Positions 1 to 5,614 of a DNA stretch of 5,858 bases are shown piece by piece. This stretch comes from Bifidobacterium breve (lineage in GTDB: Bacteria; Actinomycetota; Acidimicrobiia; IMCC26256): NCBI GenBank assembly GCA_945907055.1, contig CAMDSG010000110.1:1-5858 (forward strand). Reading direction: 5' to 3'. Each line of letters begins with the position of its first letter. Position 1 is the first letter of the stretch. Under the pieces are notes generated by a model. It saw only the letters and a program-made list of their open reading frames with translations, was not told the DNA's origin and made no database searches. The translations under genes and the position numbers were made by a program.

Positions 1-671
1 CATACCCTCATTGTGATTGCGTTGCTCTCGCCTGGAGTAACCGAGATGAACTCAACATTCGTTCGATTCGGAAATCGTGTGTCAATTTCGAGAATCGGAC
101 CATGCTCGACAACTCGCGCCTCCGCTGGGTCATCTACGAGTAGCACCCAATGCGGGTTGCCCATACCAGCGGCGTCCCCAGAATAACTAACACCATCGAT
201 AACTGAGGAGAGCCCTCGTGGGTCTTGCACTGTGGTCGGAATACTCTCGGAGTCGAATGCAACCGCACCCATATCCACGGTTGCATATACGAGTACCCCT
301 TCGCTATCTATCTCTAGATCAAGCACCCTGCGCCCTGCCGCAGTATCCACACGCAATACTCCATCGGTACCGAGTCCGATTGAGACTGCAAACAATCCGA
401 GGGCGCGTATTCCGTTTCCGCTCATCTCGGCGTCGCTACCGTCAGCATTGATCAAGCGCATTGAGCAGTGCGCTCGTTCGAGGACATCAGCGCCGGCAGC
501 GAGTTCGTACGGCAGACCGAGTAGTAATAACCCGTCGGCCCCAAACCCCTTATTTCGATCGCATAATGCTGAAGCCTGACTCACGAGTACCGCAGGATCC
601 CAGTGGCACGCATCAACAACGAGGAAGTCGTTCCCCGTGGCCTCGATTTTTTGGAGGGTAATTAGGCTCAT
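1..671 (-). CDS. dapF: Diaminopimelate epimerase, 3' end cut by window edge
   Basis: Interconverts LL- and meso-diaminopimelate in the cytoplasm, the step that supplies meso-DAP for peptidoglycan and for lysine. The frame is open from an ATG at 671 to the window edge, giving the first 223 residues of a family usually near 270-290. Visible landmarks are the N-terminal KIEATGNDF (residues 8-16), GFGADG (42-47), NADGS (75-79), the first active-site loop MSGNGIR (83-89), MGNPH (170-174) and TNVEF (204-208). The second active-site loop (the ACGTGA type) should lie just beyond the edge. The first loop normally reads MCGNG, and the catalytic Cys is Ser84 here (codon AGC). The ATG overlaps the miaA stop (ATGA), with a GGGGGG run at 676-681 as a possible ribosome site, so translation is probably coupled to miaA. 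Family assignment is firm; activity is uncertain because of Ser84. Confidence 0.95.
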   Translation of the reverse strand, partial: MSLITLQKIEATGNDFLVVDACHWDPAVLVSQASALCDRNKGFGADGLLLLGLPYELAAGADVLERAHCSMRLINADGSDAEMSGNGIRALGLFAVSIGLGTDGVLRVDTAAGRRVLDLEIDSEGVLVYATVDMGAVAFDSESIPTTVQDPRGLSSVIDGVSYSGDAAGMGNPHWVLLVDDPAEARVVEHGPILEIDTRFPNRTNVEFISVTPGESNAITMRV

Positions 672-1711
672 GCTGCCCCCCACCATGCCAGCAATGCGGG
701 GGTCGTGTCCTCGATTTTCTCGACTGCCGCAAACCATGTGATGCGCGGGTCGCGCCGAAACCACATTCGCTGGCGCCTTGAGAATGATCTAGTGCGGCGT
801 TTTGCAGTCTCGAAGGCATCCACGAAGGCTAAATCTAGCTTCGACTCTGGTGACTTTTCTAGGTCTCTCTCCATGTCTAGGACCTCCTCCAACTCCTTAT
901 ATCCAATGGCTTGACGCGCTGTTCTCGACCATCCGCGTGGTTCGGCCCGCAGTGCGCGTACTTCGTCGAGAAGTCCGCCGAGCCGCATCGCGTCGAACCG
1001 CTCATGAATCCTGAGCGCAGTTACATCACGCGAGAGCCACAGACCCGCTATGCGAACTGGGAATGCAGTTGGTCCGTACCTATCAAGCCCTGGTCCAAAC
1101 GACGAGAAAGGCTCGCCCGTCTTCTCAATTACCTCTAGGGCGCGCACGATGCGGCGAACATTATGTGGATCAATTCGTGACGCAGCGAGAGGATCAGCAG
1201 CGAGAAGCCGCTCATAGGCTGCGGCGACTCCTCCAGGTTCGGCGGTACGCGCCTCAATCTCTGCGCGCAGCACTAAATCTTCTCCGGGGAAACGAAGGTC
1301 ATCTATTACAGCCTGCACGTATAGGCCTGTCCCCCCTACCAAAAGAGCACGCTTGCCTCGTGACTCGATATCCGCTACTGCTTTTCTGGCCTCAATTTGA
1401 AACTGCTGCACTGACCACACCTGCCAAGGATCTATCACGTCAATCATGTGGTGGGGCACTCGCTCGCGCGCCTCGCCATCTACCTTGGCGGTGCCGATAT
1501 CCATGCCTCTATAAACCTGCATGGAGTCAATGGAGACAATCTCAACATCGCCGAGAGCCTCAGCAGCGCGCAGCGCGATCTCAGATTTACCCGAGGCAGT
1601 TGGGGCAACCAATGCAAGGTGCTCAACACTGCCGAGTCCGAGCGTGTCGGCCTCCTCGCGAGCGTCGCCTTCTCCAACATTGCGGGCGCTCCCTGAAGAA
1701 CCCTGACTCAC
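668..1711 (-). CDS. miaA: tRNA dimethylallyltransferase (MiaA)
   Basis: Transfers the dimethylallyl group of DMAPP to N6 of adenosine 37 in tRNAs reading UNN codons, giving i6A, the substrate of MiaB encoded just upstream. The product is 347 residues. Motifs in order: P-loop APTASGKS (36-43), DSMQVYRGMDIGTAK (62-76) with the likely catalytic Asp62, PHHMID (86-91), GGTGLY (126-131) with the conserved Thr128, HNVRRIVRALEV (183-194), QAIGYKE (268-274) and the basic tRNA-binding stretch around SRRQRMWFRR (311-320). The start is GTG at 1711, overlapping the miaB stop as GTGA. No in-frame ATG, or GTG closer to the P-loop, fits better. This leaves about 30 extra residues before the core, rich in Gly, Ser and acidic residues and probably disordered. 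No strong ribosome site precedes it, which fits reinitiation after miaB. The family is certain; the exact N-terminus is less so. Confidence 0.97.
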   Translation of the reverse strand: MSQGSSGSARNVGEGDAREEADTLGLGSVEHLALVAPTASGKSEIALRAAEALGDVEIVSIDSMQVYRGMDIGTAKVDGEARERVPHHMIDVIDPWQVWSVQQFQIEARKAVADIESRGKRALLVGGTGLYVQAVIDDLRFPGEDLVLRAEIEARTAEPGGVAAAYERLLAADPLAASRIDPHNVRRIVRALEVIEKTGEPFSSFGPGLDRYGPTAFPVRIAGLWLSRDVTALRIHERFDAMRLGGLLDEVRALRAEPRGWSRTARQAIGYKELEEVLDMERDLEKSPESKLDLAFVDAFETAKRRTRSFSRRQRMWFRRDPRITWFAAVEKIEDTTPALLAWWGAA

Positions 1712-3102
1712 CCTGAGGTAACCGGAATCCGAACACGCCTCCGTGCAGCCGGCTCGGTTGCTTGAACAAACTCAGCGCTAAGCCAATGCGGAGCAGCGCT
1801 TGTAATTCGGGCCTCGGCCATCGACCCTGGGGCTAAGAGCACTCCCTCAGGTGGCTTGAAGTGGACCAATTTAGATTGACGAGTTCGCGCTGCGATAACA
1901 GCGGCGTCTTTCTTCGATGGCCCCTCAATGAGGACCTCCTCTACGCGACCGACACGCGCCTCATAGCGGAAGAGAGCATCGACATCGCAGAGTTCGGTAA
2001 GGCGCGTCATGCGCTCTGCTACTACCTCTGGCGCCACAAAATCATCGACCATCTCCGCGGCCTCTGTACCCGGGCGAGGCGAGAATACGAATGTATAGGC
2101 AGAGTCATATCGAGCCTCGGCGACTACCTCCATCGTGCGCTCAAAGTCTTCGTCAGTCTCCCCGGGGAATCCAACGATGATGTCCGTCGTGACCGCAAGG
2201 TCGGGGATACCCGCACGTGCTGCAGCGAGTCGCTCTAGATAGCGCTCAGCGGTATATCCGCGGTGCATGCGCGCAAGTGTGCGATTCGATCCCGACTGCA
2301 GAGGCAGGTGAAGGTGCTCACAGACCGCCTCGCACTCCGACATCGCAGCGATTGTCTCAGGGCGTAGATCCTTGGGGTGCGGGGAGGTAAATCGAATTCG
2401 CTTTATTCCCTCAACAGCGTCTACTGCACGCAGCAGGTCTGCGAACTGCGGTGCATACTGTGCAGCCCCTAGGTCACGGCCATAGGAGTTCACATTCTGG
2501 CCGAGCAGAGTTATCTCGTTTACGCCGTCGGCGCTTAGTTGCTCTACCTCGTAGACGATGTCACCCATACGACGACTAACCTCACTGCCGCGCACACTTG
2601 GAACAATGCAGAAGGCGCAAGAATTATCGCATCCGATCTGAATCGTTACCCATGCCGAGTGATCTACTTCGCGACTAGCGGGGAGAGCAGATGGGTAGGC
2701 CTCATGCTCCTCAAGAATCTCCATGACTGACTCTCCGGTGAGGCGTGACTGCTTAAGCAGTGCCGGAGCGCTCGCAAGATTATGGGTACCGAAGACGACA
2801 TCAACATGCCCAGCACGCTGCTGAACTATGTCGCGGTCCTTCTGAGCAAGGCAGCCCCCAACAGCAATCTGCATATCCGGGCGTCGATCCTTCAGCGACT
2901 TGAGGTGCCCGAGTGTTCCGTAGAGGCGGTTATCGGCATTCTCGCGAATGCAGCAGGTATTGAGCACCACTACATCTGCAAGCTCTAGGTCATCAGTAGG
3001 TTCGAGACCATCTGCAATTAGGACCCCGGCGATGCGCTCGGAGTCATGCTCGTTCATCTGACACCCAAAGGTGCGTACGAGGAATCTCCTTGGCTCGGTC
3101 AC
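1708..3102 (-). CDS. miaB: tRNA-2-methylthio-N6-dimethylallyladenosine synthase (MiaB)
   Basis: Radical SAM methylthiotransferase that converts i6A37 to ms2i6A37 in tRNA, acting after MiaA. The product is 464 residues, a normal length. The N-terminal UPF0004 domain has its three cluster cysteines: Cys14 (TFGCQMN), Cys50 (LNTCCIRE) and Cys84 (VGGCLAQ). The radical SAM core has CxxxCxxC at Cys158, Cys162 and Cys165, followed by LGQNVNSYG (200-208) and a PLQSGS motif. A TRAM domain closes the protein at about residues 378-445. SPHPKDL and HLPLQSG favour MiaB over the related RimO or MtaB, and the adjacent miaA supports this. The start is GTG at 3102. The next in-frame ATG (residue 16) would remove Cys14, so GTG is the best choice. 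There is no convincing Shine-Dalgarno upstream, but a promoter-like pair ends 7 nt before the GTG, so the mRNA may be leaderless. First gene of the miaB-miaA-dapF operon. Confidence 0.97.
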   Translation of the reverse strand: MTEPRRFLVRTFGCQMNEHDSERIAGVLIADGLEPTDDLELADVVVLNTCCIRENADNRLYGTLGHLKSLKDRRPDMQIAVGGCLAQKDRDIVQQRAGHVDVVFGTHNLASAPALLKQSRLTGESVMEILEEHEAYPSALPASREVDHSAWVTIQIGCDNSCAFCIVPSVRGSEVSRRMGDIVYEVEQLSADGVNEITLLGQNVNSYGRDLGAAQYAPQFADLLRAVDAVEGIKRIRFTSPHPKDLRPETIAAMSECEAVCEHLHLPLQSGSNRTLARMHRGYTAERYLERLAAARAGIPDLAVTTDIIVGFPGETDEDFERTMEVVAEARYDSAYTFVFSPRPGTEAAEMVDDFVAPEVVAERMTRLTELCDVDALFRYEARVGRVEEVLIEGPSKKDAAVIAARTRQSKLVHFKPPEGVLLAPGSMAEARITSAAPHWLSAEFVQATEPAARRRVRIPVTSG

Positions 3103-3109
3103 AGGCGGC

Positions 3110-3137
3110 AGTCTAGGACTCCCCTACGATCCCTCAA
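3110..3137 (-). promoter_or_regulatory. Candidate promoter of miaB-miaA-dapF (leaderless start)
   Basis: On the minus strand there is TTGAGG (3137-3132) as a -35, a 16-nt spacer, then TAGACT (3115-3110) as a -10 of the TAnnnT form. The predicted start of transcription falls at 3103 or 3102, the first base of the GTG codon. The sequence between has no Shine-Dalgarno. Leaderless mRNAs of this layout are common in actinobacteria. This is prediction from spacing and consensus only. Confidence 0.5.
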
Positions 3138-3169
3138 CATGCGAGAGCACAAAGAACCCCAAGTCTCTA

Positions 3170-3183
3170 GGGGCACTAGCCCC
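3170..3183. repeat. Short inverted repeat in the divergent miaB/permease spacer
   Basis: GGGGC (3170-3174), ACTA spacer, GCCCC (3179-3183): a perfect 5-bp inverted repeat, 21 nt before the TTG start of the permease gene. It could be an operator for a dimeric regulator, or a small hairpin in the permease leader. It has no T-run, so it is not a terminator. The arms are short enough to occur by chance. I could not identify a clear plus-strand promoter for the permease in 3103-3203. Confidence 0.25.
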
Positions 3184-3203
3184 ACTAACCGACCGAGAAG
3201 CCA

Positions 3204-3929
3204 TTGCCGCATCTAACTCTTCTGGAGTGGGGGCTCTGTTTTGCGGTAGTCACCTTTGGAGGGACGACACAAGGGGTCGTGGGTCTTGGGCTCAATCTCA
3301 TTGGCGTGCCCATTATTGCGATGATCAACCCAGATGCCGTACCAGCATCATTTCTACTCATAGGCATCCCCCTCTCACTCACAATCTCAATACGCGAGAG
3401 GCATGCAATTGATCGCTCTGGCATCGGCTGGATCATCGCGGGGAGGGTCCCCGGAACAGTCCTTGGGCTCATCGTGGTCTCCGCTCTCGCGCCGAACGCT
3501 CTACTTGTAGCGGTTGGCTGCTCAATCATTATTGGGGTATGCCTTCTTAGTCTGCGCTCGCCATCGGAGATAACTCCCCTTGAAGCAGGTACTGCTGGCT
3601 TGGCCGCTGGTGCACTTGGGACTGCGGCAGCTGTAGATGGGCCACCCCTTGCGCTTCTCTACCAGCACCATGCTGGCGAACGCCTTCGCGCAACTCTCGC
3701 TGTTGCATTTGTTGTTGGGAATGTCATGTCCCTTACCGCCCTTGCTATCGCCGGCAAACTCGGATGGCCTCAGGTCTCCTTCGCCATATGCATGCTCCCC
3801 GCTATTGCAATTGGTTACGCAATATCGCATCCGATTCGAGCGCGGGTAGACGGAACAAAGCTTCGACCATATGTTCTACTCATCGCACTAAGCGCAGGCT
3901 TTGCCGTACTTATTCGAGGACTCTTCTAA
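3204..3929 (+). CDS. TauE/SafE-family membrane permease
   Basis: Small, very hydrophobic protein of 241 residues. I count about seven or eight membrane segments: roughly 8-28, 30-60 (one or two passes), 73-95, 98-117, 126-152, 164-184, 190-208 and 222-240. The two-fold repeat typical of TauE/SafE (sulfite exporter/DUF81) proteins is visible: a Gly-rich first segment with GGTTQGVVGLGLNLIGVP (19-36), and a second half with AAGALGTAAAVDGPPLALLY (134-153). The family moves small anions such as sulfite, sulfoacetate or other organosulfur compounds across the inner membrane. The substrate here cannot be told, since no sulfur gene is adjacent. The start is taken as TTG at 3204, preceded by a weak GAGAAG (3195-3200) and an in-frame TAA at 3186. 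The gene is divergent from miaB and convergent with recA, so it is its own transcription unit. Base composition looks like its neighbours'. Family likely; function unknown. Confidence 0.85.
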   Translation: MPHLTLLEWGLCFAVVTFGGTTQGVVGLGLNLIGVPIIAMINPDAVPASFLLIGIPLSLTISIRERHAIDRSGIGWIIAGRVPGTVLGLIVVSALAPNALLVAVGCSIIIGVCLLSLRSPSEITPLEAGTAGLAAGALGTAAAVDGPPLALLYQHHAGERLRATLAVAFVVGNVMSLTALAIAGKLGWPQVSFAICMLPAIAIGYAISHPIRARVDGTKLRPYVLLIALSAGFAVLIRGLF

Positions 3930-3952
3930 ACACCCGCCCTACTCGGAGAGAG

Positions 3953-4005
3953 AAAAAGGCCCGAGCCTCCAAGTGCATATGCGCACTTAGTGACTCGGGC
4001 CTTAA
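3953..4005 (-). terminator. Intrinsic terminator of recA, possibly bidirectional
   Basis: The 10-bp outer stem is formed by AAGGCCCGAG (3956-3965) and CTCGGGCCTT (3994-4003). It encloses a second inverted repeat, AAGTGC (3971-3976) and GCACTT (3983-3988). Read on the minus strand, the stem is followed by a T-run (complement of the AAAAA at 3953-3957), a classic Rho-independent terminator starting 18 nt after the recA stop. On the plus strand only TTAATC follows, so it would be a weaker stop for the convergent permease gene. Confidence 0.88.
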
Positions 4006-4021
4006 TCAACCTCTCGGCAAA

Positions 4022-5191
4022 TTAGCCGTCTATGTCAACCTCGATTGGTCCTTTGAGAACCTCAAGACCATCAATAATCTCAAGACCGTTGAGACTATCG
4101 AGATCATCTAGCTCATCTATCTCGAGAACTCCATCATCTTGGCCAAGCCCTGATGCAACACGAATCTTCTCGCTTATCTCAAACATGAGGTCAATATTCT
4201 CGGAGAGGAACTTCTTCGAGTTTTCACGCCCCTGGCCGAGCTGCTCGCCCTCATAGGTAAACCAAGCACCGGACTTCTTGATGATCAGGAGATCAACACC
4301 AACATCGAGGATGGATCCCTCGCTGCTGATCCCCTTTCCGTACATGATGTCGAACTCGGCCTGGCGAAATGGCGGAGCTACCTTGTTCTTTACGACCTTG
4401 ACTCGGGTTCGGTTACCGACAATCTCGGTGCCGTCTTTGATCGCCTCAATGCGGCGAATATCAAGGCGCACTGATGAGTAGAACTTCAGCGCTCTACCAC
4501 CAGGGGTCGTCTCCGGAGATCCGAACATGACTCCGATCTTCTCCCGCAACTGGTTGATGAATACACAGATTGTGCGCGACTTGTGCAGGTTGCCGGTAAG
4601 TTTGCGCATTGCCTGACTCATCAAGCGAGCCTGGAGTCCAACGTGGGTATCGCCCATCTCTCCCTCGATCTCAGCGCGAGGTACGAGTGCTGCGACTGAG
4701 TCGACAACTAGAACATCGAGTGCTCCAGAGCGGATCAGCATGTCTGCGATCTCGAGGCCCTGCTCACCTGTGTCTGGCTGTGAGATGAGGAGGTCATCGA
4801 CATTGACTCCAATTGCCTTTGCGTAGACAGGGTCGAGAGCGTGCTCTGCATCGATGTATGCACATACCCCACCATTGCGCTGAGCCTCGGCGACTACGTG
4901 GAGGGCGAGTGTTGACTTACCGGATGACTCTGGGCCGAAGATCTCGATAACGCGCCCACGTGGTAGCCCGCCTATTCCGAGCGCAAGGTCGAGAGCAAGT
5001 GCACCGGTCGAGATGGCCTCGATACCGACGTTGCCCTGCTCGCCGAGGCGCATGATGGACCCCGTACCGAACTGCTTCTCGATCTGGCCTAGTGCCATCT
5101 CGAGTGCTTTATCTCTCTCGACCGTATTTCCACCGGTCTCGCGAATCCCTGGCGTGGGCTTTGGGGTCTTGGCTGCCTTAGTGGGTCTCAT
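4022..5191 (-). CDS. recA: Recombinase RecA
   Basis: DNA strand-exchange ATPase and co-protease for LexA self-cleavage. The product is 389 residues against about 350 in E. coli. The core begins at about residue 26 (ERDKALEMALGQIEKQFG). It has Walker A GPESSGKST (86-94, Lys92), IDAEHALD (113-120, with the catalytic Glu116), Walker B LVVDS (161-165), the DNA-binding loop L1 around EIEGEMGDTHVGLQAR (174-189), and L2 around INQLREKIG with GSPETTPGGRALKFYSS (212-240). No intein is present. Additions are a 25-residue basic, Pro/Thr-rich N-terminus and an acidic tail (about 352-389) with a repeated leucine pattern. The ATG at 5191 is the only ATG before the core. It follows two copies of AGAGAGAT that may act as a poor ribosome site. 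The gene is probably damage-induced: an SOS box lies about 255 nt upstream. It ends in its own terminator. No recX follows, as it often does in actinobacteria. Confidence 0.99.
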   Translation of the reverse strand: MRPTKAAKTPKPTPGIRETGGNTVERDKALEMALGQIEKQFGTGSIMRLGEQGNVGIEAISTGALALDLALGIGGLPRGRVIEIFGPESSGKSTLALHVVAEAQRNGGVCAYIDAEHALDPVYAKAIGVNVDDLLISQPDTGEQGLEIADMLIRSGALDVLVVDSVAALVPRAEIEGEMGDTHVGLQARLMSQAMRKLTGNLHKSRTICVFINQLREKIGVMFGSPETTPGGRALKFYSSVRLDIRRIEAIKDGTEIVGNRTRVKVVKNKVAPPFRQAEFDIMYGKGISSEGSILDVGVDLLIIKKSGAWFTYEGEQLGQGRENSKKFLSENIDLMFEISEKIRVASGLGQDDGVLEIDELDDLDSLNGLEIIDGLEVLKGPIEVDIDG

Positions 5192-5197
5192 GGCTTT

Positions 5198-5213
5198 ATC
5201 TCTCTATCTCTCT
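5198..5213. repeat. 8-bp tandem repeat at the recA ribosome-binding region
   Basis: Two perfect copies of ATCTCTCT (5198-5205 and 5206-5213). In the recA mRNA this reads AGAGAGAT twice, ending 6 nt before the ATG. Its GAGAG purine stretch is the only candidate Shine-Dalgarno for recA, and a weak one. A repeat unit here could vary in number by slippage and so change spacing or strength of initiation, which is inference. Confidence 0.6.
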
Positions 5214-5234
5214 GCGGGCCACTCTGGACCCTGG

Positions 5235-5262
5235 ACTGTGAACTGTGAACTGTGAACTGTGA
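5235..5262. repeat. Four perfect 7-bp tandem repeats in the recA leader
   Basis: ACTGTGA is repeated exactly four times with no gap (5235-5241, 5242-5248, 5249-5255, 5256-5262). A fifth near copy, TCTGTGA, lies at 5267-5273. It sits 44-71 nt upstream of the recA ATG, within the probable untranslated leader. On the mRNA it reads TCACAGT four times. It could be a slippage-prone simple repeat or a cluster of protein-binding half-sites. Confidence 0.85.
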
Positions 5263-5332
5263 TTGGTCTGTGATTACGAGTTGGAATTTGCTTGCTCTGT
5301 GTTGCTTTGTCTCGACTCTGTCTTTAGGGGGA

Positions 5333-5356
5333 GTTGCCGTCTTAGTTGCTGTCTTA
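5333..5356. repeat. 12-bp imperfect tandem repeat in the recA leader
   Basis: GTTGCCGTCTTA (5333-5344) is followed directly by GTTGCTGTCTTA (5345-5356), with one mismatch. It lies about 140-165 nt upstream of the recA ATG. With the two repeats nearer the gene, this makes three unrelated tandem repeats in one leader of some 160 nt. Confidence 0.7.
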
Positions 5357-5436
5357 GAAGTTATGTGAAGCCTGTGACAGTCATGGAGGTCCCCCCAAGA
5401 CTGCGAACTTCAAGTGGGTTATTTGCGCACTCCGGC

Positions 5437-5526
5437 ACGATACAACGAACACCCGTTCGCATCGTGGATTATCTGGCCAAATTCTCAAAAAAATCAGAAT
5501 TCCCAGTACTGGCAAGGCTTTTTATA
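5437..5526 (-). promoter_or_regulatory. Candidate recA promoter region
   Basis: Three -10-like hexamers lie on the minus strand: TATAAA (5526-5521), GATAAT (5473-5468) and TATCGT (5442-5437). None has a convincing TTGACA-like -35 at 16-18 nt. GATAAT is the most attractive because the SOS box starts 8 nt downstream of it, over the expected start of transcription. Use of either of the last two implies a leader of roughly 240-270 nt before the recA ATG. Confidence 0.35.
5446..5459. promoter_or_regulatory. SOS box (LexA operator) of recA
   Basis: On the minus strand the site reads CGAACGGGTGTTCG, an exact match to the Gram-positive/actinobacterial LexA consensus CGAACRNRYGTTCG, including perfect 5-bp palindromic arms. 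It lies upstream of recA, the usual LexA target. It falls between a GATAAT sequence (5473-5468) and a TATCGT sequence (5442-5437), so bound LexA would cover either candidate promoter. Repression by LexA and induction by DNA damage follow from family knowledge. Confidence 0.85.
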
Positions 5527-5614
5527 GAGAGAGTAAGGGTCTATGCCCACATTTCTTATCTGACGACCAAAGAATCACAGTTTTTCGCACTACTCCGGGG
5601 CTGGGGCTCAGCCT

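Larger units (their letters stand above)
5192..5614. other. 423-base intergenic region between thpR and recA
   Basis: Holds the recA control region. From the recA side it contains the two AGAGAGAT copies, the ACTGTGA array, the 12-bp repeat, the SOS box, the promoter candidates, and an A+T-rich inverted repeat AATTCT (5480-5485) / AGAATT (5496-5501) around an A7 run. Just after the thpR stop, the minus strand reads GGCTG-AGCCC-CAGCC, a 5-bp stem with no T-run, so I cannot call it a terminator. I see no RNA gene or recognisable protein. A plus-strand open frame from GTG at 5263 runs through the region but resembles nothing I know. Confidence 0.7.

Noticed and set aside
232..579. Plus-strand frames opposite dapF
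   Set aside because: The minus strand here is an unbroken dapF frame with conserved motifs. The plus-strand frames are low-complexity shadows.
1063..1716. 217-codon plus-strand frame opposite miaA
   Set aside because: It lies wholly antisense to miaA, whose motifs are complete. The translation is Arg/Gln/Leu-rich with no known domain.
1861..2238. Plus-strand frame opposite miaB
   Set aside because: Antisense to the well-supported radical SAM and TRAM regions of miaB, and no family resemblance.
5235..5262. Possible CRISPR-like or origin iteron array from the four ACTGTGA copies
   Set aside because: The units are 7 bp with no spacers, so it is not CRISPR. No replication gene, DnaA-box cluster or AT-rich unwinding element accompanies it.
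5491..5520. Possible terminator of thpR at the CCAGTACTGG palindrome before the minus-strand T7 run
   Set aside because: The palindrome has no loop and is separated from the T-run by nine bases, so it would not make a normal intrinsic terminator.
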